Source: Anaerolineales bacterium (GTDB taxonomy: Bacteria; Chloroflexota; Anaerolineae; 4572-78; NAK82). From it: DNA of 7,528 nucleotides. The stretch covers positions 1 to 7,528 of the forward strand of contig JAHELX010000292.1 in assembly GCA_024643945.1 (NCBI GenBank), read 5' to 3'. The notes beneath the pieces are model-generated. The model was given only the letters and a program-made list of their open reading frames with translations. It did no database searches and was not told the DNA's origin. The translations under genes and the position numbers were made by a program. This document shows positions 6,221-7,528 of this stretch, piece after piece (position 1 is the stretch's first letter; each line of letters begins with the position of its first letter).

Positions 6221-6733
6221 GTGCTATCGGAAGCTGAACAACAAGAACTTAATCGAGTATTGAAGAAATATCCTGACAAACAGTCGGCAATATTGCCAGC
6301 GTTGTATATTGCTCAGCGCAGGCGGAACTATCTGACCGACGACGACATCCGCGACGTGGCCCAGGCCCTGGATATGAACGTGACCGAGGTGCAAGCTGTT
6401 GTCGGCTTTTACACCCTGTTTCGTAAAGAGCCGACCGGCAAGTACCTGATTCAGATCTGCACCGACCTACCCTGCGCGCTGCGCGGCGCTGAAGAGTTTT
6501 ACCGTCGCCTGTGCCAGCGGCTGGGGCTGCCACCGCAAGGGGGCAGCACCGACGACGGCCTGTTCACCGTCGAAAAAGTCGTCTGCCTGGCTGCCTGCGA
6601 CAGGGCACCCGTGGCGCAGATCAACTTGGAATACTATGAGAATCTGACCGATGACATGATAGACACCCTTATCGCCGATTTGCGGAAACAGGGGGCAGAG
6701 GATTGGAGGGGTGGCGAGTATAAGCGACTTTAA
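6221..6733 (+). CDS. nuoE: NADH-quinone oxidoreductase subunit E
   Basis: 170-residue, thioredoxin-fold 2Fe-2S subunit (24-kDa type) of the NADH-oxidising module, binding cluster N1a next to NuoF. An N-terminal helical region (about 1-70) contains the typical YPDKQSAILPALYIAQ and VGFYTLF segments. The four cluster ligands are Cys80 and Cys85 (CTDLPC) plus Cys122 and Cys126 (CLAAC), in the normal C-x4-C and C-x3-C pattern. The start is GTG with GGAG (6210-6213) 7 bases upstream. Its last 23 bases overlap the MNT nucleotidyltransferase gene in another frame. The tail after about residue 158 (EDWRGGEYKRL) may have been shaped by that overlap. Confidence 0.95.
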   Translation: MLSEAEQQELNRVLKKYPDKQSAILPALYIAQRRRNYLTDDDIRDVAQALDMNVTEVQAVVGFYTLFRKEPTGKYLIQICTDLPCALRGAEEFYRRLCQRLGLPPQGGSTDDGLFTVEKVVCLAACDRAPVAQINLEYYENLTDDMIDTLIADLRKQGAEDWRGGEYKRL

Positions 6734-7118
6734 TGTGGATGTAGCCACCTGCCGTGAGTCTTTCATCGCTCGTGAAGAAAAGAAGCTGGCTGACCTGGAG
6801 AATCGACGGCAGAGGGCATTGAAGGTAGCCGTCAAGGCGATCATGGCTACCGTTCCTGATTACCCGGAGGTGCGCCGGGTCTTCCTGTTCGGATCGGTTC
6901 TGCGTCCTGGTGGATTCAGGCCCGACTCGGACGTGGACATCGCCGTGGAGGGTGTCAAAGCCGAAGGCTATTTCTCCCTTTGGCGTGATCTGGAGGAGGC
7001 CATGCCAGGCTGGACTGTTGACCTGCGCGACTTCGTGCCTGGCTCGCATTTCGCCAGCCGGGTACAAGCGAGAGGATACCTGGTTTATGAGAGAGAAGAT
7101 TCTGGCGCTCAAAGCTGA
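6711..7118 (+). CDS. MNT-type minimal nucleotidyltransferase (MntA-like)
   Basis: About 135 residues, a nucleotidyltransferase of the DNA polymerase beta superfamily in its minimal form. The motif FLFGSV (58-63) supplies the Gly-Ser of the nucleotide loop. SDVDIAVEG (73-81) gives the metal-binding Asp74 and Asp76, and VDLRDF (103-108) gives the third acidic residue, Asp104. The active site therefore looks intact. A Lys/Arg/Glu-rich helical N-terminus (about 15-48) precedes the domain. Family members often act as antitoxins paired with HEPN ribonuclease toxins, some by AMPylating the toxin; that role is inference here. The GTG start overlaps nuoE by 23 bases. GGAGG lies only one base before it, so the start could be slightly downstream, such as the GTG at 6735. 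The gene is an outsider within a complex I operon. A 31-codon ORF overlaps its 3' end where a HEPN gene would be expected. Confidence 0.82.
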   Translation: MASISDFNVDVATCRESFIAREEKKLADLENRRQRALKVAVKAIMATVPDYPEVRRVFLFGSVLRPGGFRPDSDVDIAVEGVKAEGYFSLWRDLEEAMPGWTVDLRDFVPGSHFASRVQARGYLVYEREDSGAQS

Positions 7119-7182
7119 CATCGGCGCTGATCTCCAAGCCTACATAGACCGTTTTCTGACTTACCTGGATAAGTTGGGATAG
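7087..7182 (+). pseudogene. 31-codon ORF, possible stub of a HEPN/HepT-like partner
   Basis: An ATG at 7087, in a different frame and overlapping the last 32 bases of the MNT gene, opens a 31-residue helical, charged peptide beginning MREKILALKADIGADL and ending at the TAG at 7180-7182. HEPN/HepT-like proteins paired with MNT enzymes often begin with a comparable amphipathic helix, and the overlapping position fits. No HEPN catalytic R-x4-6-H motif is present, and nuoF starts three bases after the stop, so a functional toxin cannot be encoded here. It may be a degraded remnant, a small real peptide, or chance. The HEPN link is weak inference from composition and position. Confidence 0.35.
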
Positions 7183-7185
7183 CCG

Positions 7186-7528
7186 ATGAGCCTATTAAAA
7201 GAGCACGTTTTACTAAGACATCGGGACATACCCGATATTCATAACATCACCGTCTACGTTGCTCACGATGGCTACACCGCGCTGCGCAAAGCAGTGAGTG
7301 ACATGCGTCCCGAAGAAGTGACTGACGTGGTCAAGGCCGCCGGTCTGCGTGGGCGTGGGGGTGCCGGCTTCCCGGCTGGTGTCAAGTGGTCTTTCATCCC
7401 TAAAGACGTCAAGCCCGTCTACGTCGTCGTCAACGCCGACGAAAGCGAACCGGGGACCTTCAAAGATCGGGAGCTTATCGAGCAAAACCCGCACCAGGTG
7501 ATCGAGGGCATTGCCCTCTGCGCCTACG
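7186..7528 (+). CDS. nuoF: NADH-quinone oxidoreductase subunit F, 5' part
   Basis: The first 114 codons of the 51-kDa-type subunit that oxidises NADH through FMN and holds the N3 4Fe-4S cluster. The window ends inside the gene. The glycine-rich FMN/NADH loop [13 protein letters not shown] (53-65) and the highly characteristic [13 protein letters not shown] (83-95) are both present. The ATG at 7186 lies three bases after the stop of the preceding 31-codon ORF, suggesting translational coupling. A GGGA (7176-7179) six bases upstream is a modest Shine-Dalgarno. Residues 1-20 resemble the variable N-terminal lead of the family. The C-terminal Fe-S cysteines lie beyond the window. Confidence 0.96.
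   Translation, partial: MSLLKEHVLLRHRDIPDIHNITVYVAHDGYTALRKAVSDMRPEEVTDVVKAAGLRGRGGAGFPAGVKWSFIPKDVKPVYVVVNADESEPGTFKDRELIEQNPHQVIEGIALCAY

Noticed and set aside
1..7528. CRISPR array, tRNA, rRNA or riboswitch
   Set aside because: No regularly spaced repeats with unique spacers, no cloverleaf-like sequence with T-loop consensus and no known riboswitch core were seen in any intergenic stretch.

Overview
The window is an ordinary bacterial chromosome segment, probably from a Chloroflexota (Anaerolineae-like) genome or a relative. That assignment is an inference from three things: the style of the complex I proteins, a lone Flp-type pilin, and a PEP/pyruvate-binding protein ending in a GPGRWGS / YGTHFFQDL region. 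No taxonomic search was possible. Nothing indicates a plasmid, phage or complete insertion sequence.

Layout. (1) 1-1307 (+): 3' part of a PEP/pyruvate-binding (PPDK_N-type ATP-grasp) protein whose start lies outside the window. (2) 1308-1456: convergent intergenic stretch with a strong hairpin at 1393-1421. (3) 1457-1603 (-): a 48-residue Flp/Fap-type prepilin; a near-perfect Shine-Dalgarno fixes a GTG start. (4) 1604-1820: divergent control region holding copy A of an 83-bp element with inverted termini, then a candidate promoter whose -10 overlaps a perfect 16-bp palindrome. (5) 1821-3059 (+): TrmA/RlmD-family RNA m5U methyltransferase with TRAM domain and Fe-S cysteines. (6) 3060-3276: a sigma70-like promoter followed by copy B of the 83-bp element, in the leader of the next operon. 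(7) 3277-7528 (+): the first part of a respiratory complex I operon, nuoA-nuoB-nuoCD (fused)-nuoE-[MNT nucleotidyltransferase + 31-codon stub]-nuoF (cut by the window end).

The nuo genes encode the peripheral arm and one membrane subunit of NADH:quinone oxidoreductase. NuoE and NuoF form the NADH-oxidising, FMN/2Fe-2S end, NuoB carries cluster N2, NuoCD provides the quinone-site and connecting module, and NuoA is a small membrane subunit. Two features interrupt the operon. One is a 110-bp imperfect palindromic element between nuoCD and nuoE. The other is a minimal nucleotidyltransferase (MntA-like antitoxin type) that overlaps the 3' end of nuoE and is followed by a very short ORF resembling the start of a HEPN-type partner.

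Most worth a second look are the MNT gene plus stub inside the nuo operon, the two related 83-bp elements next to two different promoters, the palindrome over the -10 upstream of the methyltransferase, the octamer array before nuoCD, and the Asp-to-Ala change in the methyltransferase DPPR motif. I see no CRISPR array, tRNA, rRNA or obvious riboswitch. No gene-free stretch exceeds 300 bases.
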